From Dermatemys mawii (lineage: Eukaryota > Chordata > Testudines > Dermatemydidae): 64,000 nucleotides of DNA. Made by a program: the position numbers and the translations under genes. Under the pieces are notes generated by a model, which worked only from the letters and a program-made list of their open reading frames with translations, did no database searches and was not told the origin of the DNA. Position 1 is the stretch's first letter. Each line of letters opens with the position of its first letter. Positions 1-13,122 of the stretch are shown here, one piece after another. The DNA is taken from contig ML677351.1 of assembly GCA_007922305.1 (NCBI GenBank), positions 13,616,740-13,680,739 of the forward strand. The letters run 5' to 3'.

Positions 1-295
1 GTAAAAAAAAATTTTCACGGTGCATGGAGTCGTAGTGCCGACGCACGTTATACTCCTTGGGAACAGCGATCGTTTGCTGACAAATAAGGCGTTGAATTTT
101 ATCTTTTACCTCCCATTTGTCTTGGAAAACTCTTTTCTTCCATGAATGTTTTTTTTTTTGATGAAGTCATTTCCAAGCAGTTATAATAAAATATGTTCAC
201 TTAATAATGCACCTCACTCAAAGGACCAAACAGGAACTTAGATTTACTTTTATTACAGCACCCTCCTGGACTGGGCTGCACTCACACTCCACCGT
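1..295. other. Unannotated intronic start of window
   Basis: AT-rich non-coding DNA with short A and T runs. I see no exon, repeat family or RNA gene that I can name here. Confidence 0.5.
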
Positions 296-733
296 TGCTC
301 CGCCTCTTCCAACCCCTTCCCTGTCCCCTTCAAACCCCTTCTACAAAGTTCCCACCCCAACTCTGCCCCCTCTCCTCCCCTAGTTCAATCCCTTCCCCAA
401 ATCCCTGCCCCTTTCTCCCTCTCCTCCCCTGTGCACGAGGCTTCCCACTCCTCGCCCCTCCATCCCAGAAACCGCTAAGCCGCCAGAGAACTGCCTGGTG
501 GTAAGCGGAGCAGCGGGAAGCAGTGTGCAGGTGAGAAGCACATGGGGTAGCGGCACGGGGAGCTTGGCAGGGGGAGTTTGGGGGGCAGTGGGGAAGCTTG
601 GCGGAGGGGTGGGGGACCGTGGGGAGCTTGGCTGGGGGCCACGGGGGAGTTTGGTGGGGGGACAGTGCGGGGGCAGGGGGATCATCACTGGCCACAGGGA
701 AGGGCTTGGCAGGCTGCATGTTTGAGACCCCTG
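296..733. mobile_element. hAT-like non-autonomous element fragment, C/G-rich
   Basis: A pyrimidine-rich half (about 296-430) is followed by a G-rich half with repeated GGGGAGCTTGG-like units. The right edge, GTTTGAGACCCCTG at 720-733, is the same terminal motif as the right end of the element at 9,517-10,468, which has clear hAT features. A matching left terminus was not found, so this copy is probably truncated on the left. Long frames on both strands here are low-complexity by-products and not genes. Confidence 0.45.
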
Positions 734-2200
734 GACTATAAGCTGTCCACGGCAGGGACCCTTTCCTTACTGTGTGCATGCAGTGACTAGCACATTGGAG
801 CTCTGACCTCATTTGGGGGGCCTATGGGTGCTATTGTAATACAAATAAACTAACAACCACCATCACCTCCTGTCTTTTGCAACATAATTACTTAATGTTT
901 TTACTAATCTTCAAGACCTTTGACAAACACAGTGTAAATGGGGTATGTACTCTAGGGCACTATCCCAGGTCCATGGCTGCATATAATACGGATGGGTCTG
1001 AGTTTGCTGAATGCCAAGCAAGGACTATTTAGCCAAAATATAACACTTCTCCCCTACTCCTTGGAAACCACTCTCTGCCTGACGAATACTGCTTCGGATT
1101 CAAAGGGGAATTAACGTGAGTTCAGTTGCCATCTGGCCCATTTAATCCTACAGCCATCCCAGCTCAGATTCACTAACCTCCTCTCAGACTGTGCTAGCAA
1201 GATACACCCAAGCTGTCCAAGATGAACTGTAATGCTAACATCAATACACAGAGCACAGATATAGGCTGAATCACCTAATTAACCACAGCGTAATGCAACC
1301 AGTACAAAGATTTAACATTTAGTTCTTAGCCCCTGAAAACTGCTCACCCTTCTGTGATCACCAGAGATGTCCCACAATGCAACACTCTGTGACATCACAG
1401 ATAATAGAAGAGTCTGCAGTAGTATGAGAATAATTGGTAGGCCACTATTTCTCGGGTCATTCTGTGCAGAAATCTGTGCTTACCTCTGCTCTGAAGCTAT
1501 CTTTACAGTTTAGCTTAATGGACTTCATCAGCCCTCACCACTCTAAAATGAGAGCCACAAGGGATGGTGCAGTTGCCTTATAATGGCAGAGGTTCTTTGG
1601 AGACAGGGCTCTGGCATTTGAAGTACCTCAAAATAAGCAGCAGGCATCAGAAACAGTGGTAGGAAAAGGATCTGCCTGCTCCTGCCTCTCTCAGCCACAA
1701 TCCATGTACCCATGGTATTGATTTCCAGACTATACAAATTTGCGTACATGTAGGGGGATGGCGAGGAAGGAGAGATACCTAGATTACCATTGTAATCCTC
1801 TCAGCCCTTGTTTCTGATAAATTAGTTGTGTGTGTCAATCTATATTATCTACAGCACAGCAGACAAAACTATGTCTCTCCCTCTCTAATCAATCAAAAGT
1901 TACATGCACTGCCTACAGCAATGGGGAAAAACAGCTGCTTACATAGAGAATGCGATAAACTCCCCCGAGGTCACCACTGAGACTGAATGAGATTGAGTAG
2001 AACATTCTACAGGGACATGCACCTGGATTGATTTGTTTTGTTTTGTTTTCAAAGTACAGCCCACCTGAAAGAGGTGGAACAGGAAAAGCTGGGCAGTTAA
2101 AAGAAAGCATTGTTCCTACTTCTGCTGCACTAAAGTAAGATTGCTTTCACATGCAACGTACGGTCCCAACTTTCTTTACACTTCAGAACCTCATAATCCA
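734..2200. other. Intronic sequence without recognised features
   Basis: Ordinary AT-rich DNA. No frame longer than about 70 codons has protein-like composition, and I recognise no repeat family. Confidence 0.5.
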
Positions 2201-2202
2201 GG

Positions 2203-2660
2203 GAAGGGGAAACTCTGGCCCGTGGGCCGGATCTGGCCATCAAGGCTCTCAATTCGGCCCGCGGAATTGACAGCCCCGTAGCTCCCTGCCTGCTTTGGCC
2301 CCGTGCCACTTTCCTGGGGGGAGGAGGGGGGCAGAGGGCTCCATACACTGCCCTCGCCTGCAGACACCGTCCCCTGCAGCTCCCATTGGCCAGGAATGGG
2401 GAACCACTGCCAATAAGAACTTCAGGGGTTGTACCCGCAGGTGAGGGCAGCGTGTGTTGGAGCCGCCTGCCCCAGCCCACCATCAGGAGCCACCGTTGGA
2501 CATGCTGGTCATATCCAGGAGCGGTGCGGAGCCCGGGCAGTCAGGAAGCCTGCTTTAGCCCTACTGCACACCACTGCCACCCAGTAGCTGCTCGAGGTAA
2601 GTGGCGCACCCTTCCTGCACCCCACACCCGAACCCCCTGCCAAGCCCCCTCTCTCTGACT
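2203..2660. mobile_element. Probable hAT-like element (CTGGCCCGTGGGCC type)
   Basis: The block opens with AAACTCTGGCCCGTGGGCCG and is far more GC-rich than its flanks. It resembles, from memory, vertebrate hAT-type non-autonomous repeats that start with a 'grossly C-rich, GGCCCG' terminus. I could not identify a target duplication, so both edges are approximate. Confidence 0.4.
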
Positions 2661-2941
2661 GGTAAGGTTATTGGAATGTTCAAGATGAATTATCATTAAC
2701 TGAATGCATAAATAAATATTTGTGTAAATTACCTTAATTGATCATTTTGATCCTTTAGTACTTTGGCTGCCAAAGAAATGAACATATCCCTTATGCATAA
2801 AGAGCTATCAGTTTTAAAAAAACTAACTGTGCAAGTTTTCTGTCTAGGATTTCCTTTTTCTAATAAACAAGGAGCCCTGAAAAGCAGAAGTCTGGTTGGC
2901 ACAGGGAAACGTACATGCTTGGTGCACACTTTTCTCTAGAG

Positions 2942-3432
2942 CAGGGGTCAGCAACCTTTCAGAAGTGCTGTGCCGAGTCTTCATTTATTCACCCTAATTT
3001 AAGGTTTCACGTGTCAGTAATACATTTTAACATTTTTAGAGGGTCTCTTTCTATAAGTCTATAATATAAAACTACAAACTATTGTTGTATGTAAATATGG
3101 TTTTTTAAAATGTTTAAGCAGCTTCATTTAAAATTACATTAAAATGCAAATCTTATCAGTTCAGTGTGATCCTTGCTCTTGCTTTGTTTTCCAATGTCTG
3201 GCACATATTTCAATGGCTGGCAGGGGGCCAGTTGCTGGTACCCCAGGCCAGCAGCAGAGCCCCTGGGACCAGTGGTAGGTTGAGTGGGGCTGGCAGATGG
3301 AACCCCTGCAGGCAGAGGGCCGGTGGCCAGTACCCCAGGCCAGCAGCACAGCCCTCGGGACTGGTGGCCAGGACCCAGGCAGTATGAGTGCCACTGAAAA
3401 TCAGCTCACGTGCCATAGGTTGCCTACCCCTG
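2942..3432. mobile_element. hAT non-autonomous element, family A, copy 1
   Basis: The element starts CAGGGGTCAGCAACC and ends GGTTGCCTACCCCTG, an imperfect terminal inverted repeat. It is flanked by CTCTAGAG (2,934-2,941) and CTCTATAG (3,433-3,440), an 8-bp target duplication with one mismatch, which is typical of hAT transposons. The left part is AT-rich and shared with the copies at 41,842 and 59,844. The middle is a GC-rich stretch with repeated CCAGGCCAGCAGC-like units. There is no transposase, so mobilisation would need an autonomous hAT in trans. Confidence 0.85.
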
Positions 3433-3944
3433 CTCTATAGTGATCAGCTCCCCTGTGCTGAGCACCAGAGGCTTGCTGGACTGACATGCCATACCCGTGC
3501 ACTTTGGCGGTATGCAGTAGCAAGGCTGCCCTTTAGCACACTGGCCTCCAAAGGCCAGAAGAACAGGAGCACTACCTCTCGCATGCCTCCCAAAGTGCAC
3601 AAGAGGGGAGCCCTGCTGAGAGGTCTGCGGGACAGGAGCTCCCTTTCTTCACATCTGAGGGGTTGCATGCCACTAAGCTGCCTACCTTACGAAGCTGTCA
3701 GATCTTGGACCTCTCCTGAACTGTCACCATCTCCTGCAAACTCCCTCCTATCTGGCCCCAGGACCGATGCGTAAAATTTCACATGACTGAATTTTGGTAG
3801 GTAAAGTTTTACTCATCCATGCGTGACGACTGCCATTCTCTCTGTGACTGAGATGAAAATATTAAATGGGGAACATTGGGATGGGTTTTGGAATATTTTG
3901 TTTAGAAAAGCCCAATCTTTTGCTTGCAATTTTATATATATGGA

Positions 3945-4125
3945 GATACACCTATCTCATAGAACTGGAAAGACCTTGAAAGGTCGAGTCCGGTCCCCTG
4001 CCTACACTAGCAGGACCAAGTACTGTCCCCTAACAGATTTTTTGCCCCAGATCCCTAAATGGCCCTCTCAAGGATTGAACTCACAACCCTGGGTTTAGCA
4101 GGCCAATGCTCAAACCACTGAGCAC
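3945..4125 (-). mobile_element. tRNA-derived SINE (minus orientation)
   Basis: On the minus strand the 5' end reads as a tRNA-like head. An A-box-like GCTCAGTGGTTTGAGC lies around 4,108-4,123 and a B-box-like GGTTGTGAGTTCAATCC around 4,071-4,088, the two parts of an internal RNA polymerase III promoter. The distal end, near 3,945-3,990, carries CCTTTCAAGGTCTTTCCAG followed by a tail, resembling CR1 LINE 3' ends. This suggests a SINE mobilised by CR1-type machinery (inference from family knowledge). Confidence 0.7.
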
Positions 4126-4285
4126 AGAGGTGTGTTTTTTTTTGTTTTGTTTTTTTAAGAGTAGGAACAGCCCATTTAAGTCAACTGTAAGTGAGAAGGA
4201 GCCAGAAGAGTGTTAGAAAACAGTTCTTAGAAGTCTGAATGGAAGAAGATGCTGCTTTTACAACAAAACACACCCCACCCCACAT

Positions 4286-4670
4286 ATAGGTGCCAACTTC
4301 CCCCAACGCAGTGGGAGCTCGCGCCCCCCCCGCCCCAACTCCACCCCTTTCCCACCCCCATTCCAACTCCTTCTCCAAAGTCCCCACCCCAACTCCACCC
4401 CGACTGCCCCTATTGAACACCTTCCCCAAATCCCAGCCCCGCCTCCTCTTGAGTGCGCCACACTCCCTCTCTTCTCCTCTCCCTCCCAGCCACACGAAAC
4501 AGTGCTGGGAGGGACGGGGGAGAAGCAGGATGCAGCAGCATGCTCAGGAGAGGAGGCAGAGGCGGAGCAGAGGTCAGCTGGGGCAGGGAGCTGGCAGTAG
4601 GTGCTCTGTACCCACCAATTTTTCCCTGTGGGTGCTCCGGACCTGGAGCACTCATGGAGTCGGCACCTAT
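4286..4670. mobile_element. Non-autonomous DNA transposon (ATAGGTGCC termini)
   Basis: Terminal inverted repeats ATAGGTGCCAACT and AGTCGGCACCTAT are separated by a C-rich half and a G-rich half. The flanks CCCCACAT (4,278-4,285) and CCCCACAC (4,671-4,678) form an 8-bp target duplication with one mismatch, consistent with a hAT-type element. The long frames on both strands are explained by its low complexity and are not genes. Confidence 0.8.
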
Positions 4671-4679
4671 CCCCACACA

Positions 4680-5630
4680 AATACTCACTAGATTCACTTC
4701 AAACTCTCACAAAAAGTTTAACTTGTATTCTAAGAGCACGTGGTGTAATTTTGGTGGTGGTCAAAAACTTTGTTTTCATTCATAGCCAGGAAGATTTAAA
4801 CCTTGGCTCTCACTGAACCAGCTGAACTAGGGAGTCAATCCCAAATCCTTCATTATGACAAAAAAGGATTCCACTATTTGGGAACCACCATTACTGCTTA
4901 TGATAATGTTCCTGCAGCATTCCATGGCAATAGTAAAATAATGCTGCAATTTGTTTTTTTATGTAAAAGGTAGGGCACTACCTATTCAATTTCTGGCCGG
5001 GGGCACCGGGAACTGAAGAGTTAAGTGAGATAGCACGGTAGAGTAGTGATTTCACGGCAGTAGTGATAAATCCTCAGATTACTATAACATCCTTGTTTGT
5101 GCATTAATGACTGGAATGTTTACCTCAATAGAAATGCATCTATCCAAGCAATTACATGAGTTCATATAGCCAGGAGGGAAGGAAACAGGAAAAAAGAAGG
5201 GAGGAAAGAATAAGTCAGTGACTTTTTAAAAAAGCTGCAAATCAGGTCAGCCTTTGACTCAAGGCCTGCACTCCTCCTCACATGATGCACAATCCCTTAG
5301 TCACGCACCCTACCTGATCCACATGCTTGTCAGAGACTGTTCCTTACACTCACAGGATTCAACAGGAGACTGCACTGCACAATCTGATCCAGCTCAAGAA
5401 ATCAGAAGGTTCTTTGCTGAAGACAGACCCATGGGCCGTGCACTCGCCTGCCAACAGTGCATTGCTGTGACACAGCAGATGCTCACCTGCCACCAGCAGG
5501 TCAGAACACATTGCTATACCAGCTAACATTTGGGTGGAGGGAATGTGGATACACCTTTACAATCCATTGCCGTATTAGACTAGAAGAGTTTGCAGCAAGG
5601 ACAGTGGAAAAACAATAAGCAACCAACAAA
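4680..5630. other. Intronic sequence without recognised features
   Basis: AT-rich non-coding DNA. Nothing in it matches an exon or a repeat family that I can name. Confidence 0.45.
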
Positions 5631-5639
5631 ATTCTCACT

Positions 5640-5765
5640 GGCACCTCGGGGCCCCAACTAAAATCAGAGGTCTACTGGGCCCGTGCCAGGCACCAGTAAG
5701 GAACAGTCCCTACCTTAAAGAGCTTTCAATCTAACCAGACCACACAGACAAAAAGAAGAAGAGTT
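5640..5765. repeat. Old interspersed repeat, unclassified
   Basis: A segment containing GGCCC, GTGCCAGGCACCAGTA and CCTTAAAGAGCTTTCAATCT resembles a common amniote repeat (a 'GTGCTAGGTGCTGTACA ... CCCAAAGAGCTTACAATCT' pattern). A related piece lies at 14,280-14,375. The family name is not certain. Confidence 0.4.
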
Positions 5766-5769
5766 TATA

Positions 5770-7520
5770 GTTGGCACTTCTCTCTCCGACATCCGTAAAT
5801 GGCAGGCACACCTTCCCAGAGATGTTCAGATAAAGCCAGTGCCCCCTTCTGGAGCCAGGTTAGTAATCTCAGCAGAGCGCAGGGATACTCAGGGACCATA
5901 TAGGCAATTTATGCAAAGCCCAAGGGCTTTGCATAAAGTGTTTTTAATAAGGAAATAAACCCACGAAGCCCTAACATCTCCTTGCACGCCTATCTTCCTT
6001 GACAGGCTGGCAGGAGCTACTTGTTTAAGTTTCCACCATAAACTTGCAACTGATCAGCTGCATCTGCACACTACCGTCATGTGACAAACTACACTGGGTG
6101 CCCCGTGACCTGCATTTGGCTCATACTCTGGCTTCTCCTCTATTAGTGTGACCACACAGCGCCCTAACGCCTTGACAACACAGAGCCGTGCTCGCTCCCG
6201 GGAGGTTTCTCCCACTGATGAGCGATGGCTGCATTCAAAGCTTTGCCCTACTTCCCTTGACTGCCTCCAACATGTAGTGCAGCAGGTGCTGGGAAGCAGG
6301 GTGTCAAAAGCAACGTTTATGCTTGACAGCAGCCTAAGCTTTTCCAGTTCACTTAACACAGCAGCATCTCGCTCTCCTCTTCCAAGCTTCGGAAGCTACT
6401 ATTCCACAAGGAGTCTCCAAGAGGGAGAAAGAACAAAACAAAACACTCTTCCTTCCTTCTGCGCACCAAAAGAGCGTGTCTAGTTAGTAAGGCTGCTAAA
6501 TTGGGCACAGCAGTTCAAGTGACCCAATAAAGAAATCTCGGGAAGGGGCCATGGCTAAGGGAGAATGTGGATTGGCAGAGGAATCACTGAATCATCATCT
6601 TGCTAAGCAAGAAAAAATAAACATTTGAGGAATTAACCCTGAGGCAGAAGTATCCAAATGCTAAGAGATGCACGGCAGAGATTGTCAAAGGGCAGGTGTG
6701 TCACCTATCCCTGGGGACGCAATCCTAGGACAAAGCAAAGGCAGAGGTGTGTAAGTAAAATTCACTTAACTCCTCTGAGCTGCACTGAACTGTGAACTAG
6801 ACCGGCTGCAGCAGGGACAGCATGGAAGAGAGCCCACAGCCAGGATGCATGCACAACTTTTAGAAGGAAAAGGTGCACGACAATGGCATCAAGAACAAAT
6901 CCTAAAAGCGGTATGATAGGATTTAATTAGCCAAGCAAAATGGCAAAGGAAGGGTTTGCTACCAGAAGAGTAATAATGATCTCTCATGCTGACTGCATTA
7001 TTGAAAGATGGTTTCTTCTCCCGAATAAAGGAAAAGACCTGCAAGCCCTCTTCCCAAAACTCCTTAAAAACAGTCCTTTGTGCTTCACATTTTACATTTG
7101 TGCTCTGTAGCAATAATTATTAACATACAGCTCTTGGACAGGCATGGCCCCAATAAAGGAATAACTCGATGAGATTCTAGGTCTAGGTTATACAGGAGGT
7201 CAGACCAGATCCGGATTTCTTGAGCTTTACAGGCTGACAACCCCTTATTTGAAGCAAACGTTTTTTGCAACCTCCTTACATTTGCTATGAAAGCAAAATT
7301 AAAAACTGTTGCAGCAATAACAATGCTAAGCCTATACAATTTGTGCGCGCATTTCAAGGGGTTGCGAGAATGCTTGACCTTGAAGGATAAGGGCATGCAG
7401 CAAGTGGGGGAGTGAGAGTCACTTATGTTTTACACAGAATAAAATTGTCAATGTCTCGCAGCCTGCCACCTCTTACTGCCTTACATGAGTCCTTGGGGGT
7501 CACAAGCCACCATTTAAGAA
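5770..7520. other. Intronic sequence without recognised features
   Basis: No exon, RNA gene or clear mobile element seen. The open frames here lack protein-like composition or known motifs. Confidence 0.45.
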
Positions 7521-7521
7521 A

Positions 7522-7582
7522 CACTGGACAAGATGATCTAAATGGTAACTTTTGGCCTTGACAACCTATGAATCTATACGGC
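7522..7582 (+). mobile_element. CR1-type LINE 3' end remnant
   Basis: The stretch ACTGGACAAGATGATCTAAATGG ... TTTTGGCCTTGACAACCTATGAATCTAT (paraphrased by parts) matches the characteristic CR1 3' untranslated end, which finishes in repeated 'ATGAATCTAT' units. Only about 60 bp is recognisable. It is a typical 5'-truncated copy. Confidence 0.5.
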
Positions 7583-7814
7583 CAGCAGCAATTTAGCGTC
7601 AAAAACTTAAGGGAGAGCCAAATTTGGGATACAACTTTTGCGAGCGTTACTATTGCTGATTATTTGTATTACAGCAGCACTCTGAGACTCAGGATGAGAT
7701 CAGGGAGCAATCCGGATACAGAGGTTGCACCTAAGTGCTTACATTGGAATTTGACAAAAGACAAAAAAGATGCGAGGGAAACAGACACAAAAAAGGGGAA
7801 GGAGCTTGCCCCGT

Positions 7815-7915
7815 GTCACTATACAGGTCAGTGGCAGAGCTGGTAAGTGAGCGCACGTCTCCAGTGTCAAAATTCAAGGTCCTATCCACTGACCCATACT
7901 GCCTCCACAAGCATC
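7815..7915 (+). repeat. MIR-like CORE-SINE tail (weak)
   Basis: GTCAGTGGCAGAGCTGG followed by a diverged 'AAGGTCCTATCCACTG' end resembles the distal half of MIR-type SINEs. It is short and diverged. Confidence 0.35.
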
Positions 7916-8085
7916 ACCACAAAACTACTTTTCTATTGTTCACACAAGATTAGAGTCCTTTAGAATTTACTAGGTGCTGCTACGTCTTGGGCAAAGACTG
8001 GGGAACAAGCAACAACCATCCACAGAGCTCAACCAAGGCAGCTGGACAACAACTTCCCCTGGACCCAGGCAGTGAGGTCTTAAGC

Positions 8086-9420
<1,335 letters not shown>

Positions 9421-9516
9421 TGATTGAGGGCTTGACTACACTTGCAGCTGTAGAGTGCTTTGGGTTAAACCAGCCTTCGGAAAGCGCTCTAAGGAAACAC
9501 GCCAGTCTGTCCACAC

Positions 9517-10468
9517 CAGGGGTCTCAAACACTTGTGGCCGGCCACACTTCCACCAGCAAACGCTGCCCCGCACTTACCTAGATCGGCTCCAGCCCTGGG
9601 GGAAGGGCAGCACACAGCCCTCTGTGTTACTCTTGGCTTCCAGGCATCCCCCACCCCCCACCCACAGCACCCATTGGCTGGGAATTGGGAATCGTAGCCA
9701 ATGGGAGCTTTGGGGGAGGTATTTGGAGGAGCACCCATGGCAACATTGGGCCATGTGCCCTCCCTCTCCCAGCTTCCAGCCACTCCCGGAGCTGGGGGTT
9801 GGGGGGGAAGGCAGGCAGGGAGCTTGTCCTGCTTTCTCCCCCACTCCCTGCAGCCTGTCCTGAATCCCCTGCCACACCTTGCACTTTGTGCCCTGAGCCC
9901 CCTGCCGCACCCCTCATCCACTCTGCACCCAACCCTCTGTCCTGATTCCCCTACCGCACCCTGCATCCCGATCCCCTGCCCTGAGCCCTCTGCTGCACTC
10001 TACAGACCTCCTGCACTCCCTGCCATGAGCCTCCTGCCGCACCCCTCATCCACCCTGCACTCCCTGCCTTGAGCACCTTGACACCCTGCTGCACCCAATC
10101 CTCTGTCCTGATTCCCTTACTGCACCCTGCATCTTGACCCCCTGCCCTGAGCCCCATGCTGCACCTCGCACCCTTCTTGTACCTCTGCCCTGAGCCCCCT
10201 GCCATACCCTGCAGACCTCCTGCACTCCCTGCCCTGAATCCCCACCGCACCCCGCACCCCTTTTGTCCCTCCGGGGACAGGCAGGGGGCGGAGTTGGGGT
10301 GGGGGTTTTGGGTAAGGGGTTGGAATGGGGGCAGGGAAAGGGTGGGAAAAGGTGGGGTGGGGCGGGGCCTCATGGAAAGGGAGGAGTGGGGGTGGCAGTG
10401 ATGCGGCTCTTGGGTTAATGTATTAGTTCTCATACAGCCCTTGTGGTCATTTGAGTTTGAGACCCCTG
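9517..10468. mobile_element. hAT-like element nested inside 9,427-11,085
   Basis: It starts CAGGGGTCTCAAAC and ends GTTTGAGACCCCTG, an inverted repeat of 14 bp. The flanks GTCCACAC (9,509-9,516) and GCCAACAC (10,469-10,476) match at six of eight positions, consistent with an aged 8-bp duplication. The middle contains an imperfect C-rich minisatellite (about 9,850-10,260) with CCCTGAGCCCC and CCGCACCC units. That low-complexity region produces several long frames that are not genes. Confidence 0.8.
9850..10260. repeat. C-rich minisatellite inside the hAT-like element
   Basis: Imperfect short units containing CTGCCCTGAGCCCC, CTGCCGCACCC and TGCACTCCCTG recur many times. The repeat lies wholly inside the element at 9,517-10,468. 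Confidence 0.7.
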
Positions 10469-11880
10469 GCCAACACTGTCAGCTGGAAGCGCTCTGGCGT
10501 GGCCACATTTGTGGCACTTGCAGTGGCATTGGGAGTGGTGCATTATGGGCAGCTATCCCAGAGTTCAAGTTGCTGCACTGTGTTTCACAAACGAGTGGGG
10601 GTGGGTGGAGGGTGTTGAGTATATGTAAAGGGAGAGAGCAAGTGGATTTTTGGAGTGCTGAAAGTGTGTCAACAGGCTGTCTTGTAAGTTCAGCTCCCTC
10701 TGCCTCTCACTCGGTAAACGTTTGCTTTGTTGCTTTGCCCCATTGCAGAAAAGCTGCCGCTGTCTGAAACGGAGCTCTGAACAAGCACTTCCACATTCCT
10801 CCAACCAAGCTCAAAAAGGGAAGAGAGGCCACCTGACTTAAGGAGACTAGGGGGCGTTTCCAGAGGTCAATCAGAGCGCAGTAATGTTATTACCTATTTA
10901 CACAGGAGCTGCAGTGTCTCACCCAATATACAACAGCCGTTAATCCTCTTGCGAGGTGGAGTATCAGTAGTGCTCCTGCCAGAGAGTCCGAGCGCTCTAT
11001 GTGCCTTGCCACTGTGGACGGGAAGTAAGGTGAAGTGCTCTGGGAGGATTTACTGCAGTATAAAGTGCCAGTGTAGCCAAGCCCTGAGACAGGCATGTGA
11101 AACAATCTGTTTTGTCACTGCCTATAAAAGTAGCAGCTCTTGAGAACATCATGTTGGATGACAGCCTCCACAACAGCTAGCTCAAAGCTTAGCCAGGAGC
11201 CACTAATGTGTTTCAAGATTTATTTATTTGTATTAGGAGACAGAAAAAATTCTTAATGCTCTCTTCAGTGAGTTCTTGCCAAATCAATGGAAAGGGCCTA
11301 TAACGAAGTCTTCTTCACCAGACCCAGAGATGCTGGAGTAGCTTGGCAGCTGTCGTTATGGGGGGAAGGTGACAATACAAATATCTAACATAAGAAATAC
11401 ACTTAATTCTTATCCAGCACCAAGCTCTTCACTTCAATTCATTGATCCCGTACTGATGCTGGCTTCCTCCACATATAACCCAGCCGCGTTCTTTCACCAC
11501 GTTGTTATACTCAAGTGCTGCATCAATTTTAGAAAGATTTTACTTTGCATTTGTCATTCATCCATCCGCTTGTCCCTTCCTCCCTGGCCTCCCACTCACC
11601 AAAGGAAATAAGTGCCCCAATAAAGGCAGCAGCAGCAGTGGAAAGCTCAAGGCCCTTTGCAAAGATGGCCACCCCAACGGGTCAGCAGAAGAGGTGCTCA
11701 TATGCATGAGAGTTAAAGCTTTATATATTATTGAGTTAGATGCAAAAGCCAAATGCTTCTGTCACTTGCAAAATGCTGGAGAATGGTAGGTCTGCTATGG
11801 ACCTGGGGAGCCAGGATGCATGCAGACCTGTTCAGATACAGGATAGATACTCTGTGGAGCTTGCCTCTCAATATGTGCCA

Positions 11881-11907
11881 TACACACACACACACACACA
11901 CACACAC
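11881..11907. repeat. (CA)n microsatellite
   Basis: An uninterrupted CA dinucleotide run of about 13 units. Confidence 0.95.
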
Positions 11908-12436
11908 TTCGAAAGTGCTAAAAAACACATTTCAGATTAGAAACACACTTAAAACAGAGATGCAGGTGAGAGTATTTATTAATTTAATGTATCAGTAAAA
12001 ATGTTATTAAAGTGATACACTTAAAAAACCCACTCACACACTGGCAAATAGGAGGATTTGTATGGTGAGTGGAGCAGCTACACCACCACCAGCTTCTGGA
12101 GAATCCAAGTGTTGGGGGTTTTTTTGGTTTTTTTTGTTTTGTTTTTTTTTTAAAGACTTCAGAATATGAACCATATGTCACTGATACAAAAATCATCTTC
12201 CTGAGTCTGCAGGCAATTCCAGTTGCTTCTGCTGCTGCTCATTTCAAAGTTGCATTTGAAGCTCCATTTCAAAAGGACCAGTATTCTGCCAGCTTCAGAG
12301 ACGCTATGCAGAATCCTGGGGTCAACCGTGAAACAGACAAGCATCAAACATTTCATTCCATTACTGCTTCTTGAGAAAGCTCTAGGTGGCGGCAGCAGAA
12401 GACTGGAGTTTTAACTGATGATAGCAAACAGACAGC

Positions 12437-12470
12437 TGTGTGTGTGCGCGCGCGCGCATGCGCATGTGCG
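12437..12470. repeat. (TG)n(CG)n alternating purine-pyrimidine tract
   Basis: Thirty-four bases alternate strictly between pyrimidine and purine, starting as TG units, moving to CG units, then mixed CA/TG/CG. Such tracts are the classical sequence for Z-DNA formation. Whether it forms here is inference. Confidence 0.9.
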
Positions 12471-12905
12471 GTAGCAGCCTCTCCTTTGCTGTAGCAGCCA
12501 GGAATCTGGGGTAGGCTGAGCATAATGGAAACACTTGCACACACTCCTTAAGTCACAAAAGCCAGAAGGCTCTCAGATGGAAGAGAGAGAGAAAACTTCT
12601 TTTCAGCAGTCAGAGGTGCCTGGAAGCATCAAATTGATTAGACACTTTGCAGATTAAAAAATCAAAATAGTCAAACTGCACTGTGGTGGGTCTCCTAAGG
12701 AGTACTCAGAGAAGAAACACTAATGGGAATCCCAGGTTCTTGACAGGGCACTGCCCCTTGCCTACACCCCTCACCCCCATCTTGTGAACTGGTCTCTGGT
12801 TGGTAGTTGGCACTCTGGTTAACATATAACTGGTAAATGTTTCAAAAAGCCCTCAGGGTGCTTAATGTTTTGGGAAATTCAGGAATCTTGTTGCTGACTC
12901 TCTAG

Positions 12906-13114
12906 CAGCGGTTCTCAAATATTTGTCCTGATGCCTCCTTTCACACAACAAGCCTTAGAGTGTGACCCACCCTACCACTTATAAATCAAAAATACTTAAT
13001 ATTAAATGATGGGGGCAAAATGGGATTTTGCGTGGAGGCTGACAGCTCGCAACCCCCCACATAACCACCTCACGACTCCCTGAAGGGTCATGACCCCCAG
13101 TTTGAGAACCCCTG
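12906..13114. mobile_element. hAT-like element, GGTTCTCAAA termini, copy 1
   Basis: The ends are CAGCGGTTCTCAAA and TTTGAGAACCCCTG, an imperfect inverted repeat. The flanks CTCTCTAG (12,898-12,905) and CTCTACAG (13,115-13,122) match at six of eight positions. It is 209 bp with no coding capacity. A relative lies at 28,024-28,377. Confidence 0.8.
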
Positions 13115-13122
13115 CTCTACAG

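Larger units (their letters stand above)
9427..11085. mobile_element. DNA transposon, non-autonomous, interrupted by a second insertion
   Basis: The ends are AGGGCTTGACTACACTTG at 9,427 and, inverted, CCAGTGTAGCCAAGCCCT ending at 11,085, a terminal inverted repeat of about 18 bp with few mismatches. The interior has repeated AGCGCTCT-type motifs (9,483; 10,490; 10,990) and no transposase frame. It was split by the younger element at 9,517-10,468, leaving about 700 bp of original sequence. I could not determine its target duplication, so the superfamily is open. Confidence 0.75.
11086..12897. other. Intronic sequence with two microsatellites
   Basis: A (CA)n tract lies at about 11,881-11,907 and a TG/CG tract at 12,437-12,470. 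Apart from these I recognise nothing. Confidence 0.5.

Noticed and set aside
330..812. Minus-strand open frame of 160 codons and overlapping frames
   Set aside because: All lie in a C/G-rich low-complexity segment of a hAT-like element; Pro/Ser/Gly-rich composition and open frames on both strands indicate by-products.
4258..4680. Frames of up to 140 codons on both strands
   Set aside because: They coincide with a transposon that has inverted ends and a target duplication and are of low complexity.
9436..10433. Several long frames on both strands (up to 176 codons)
   Set aside because: They fall in the C-rich minisatellite of a nested transposon and lack any domain.
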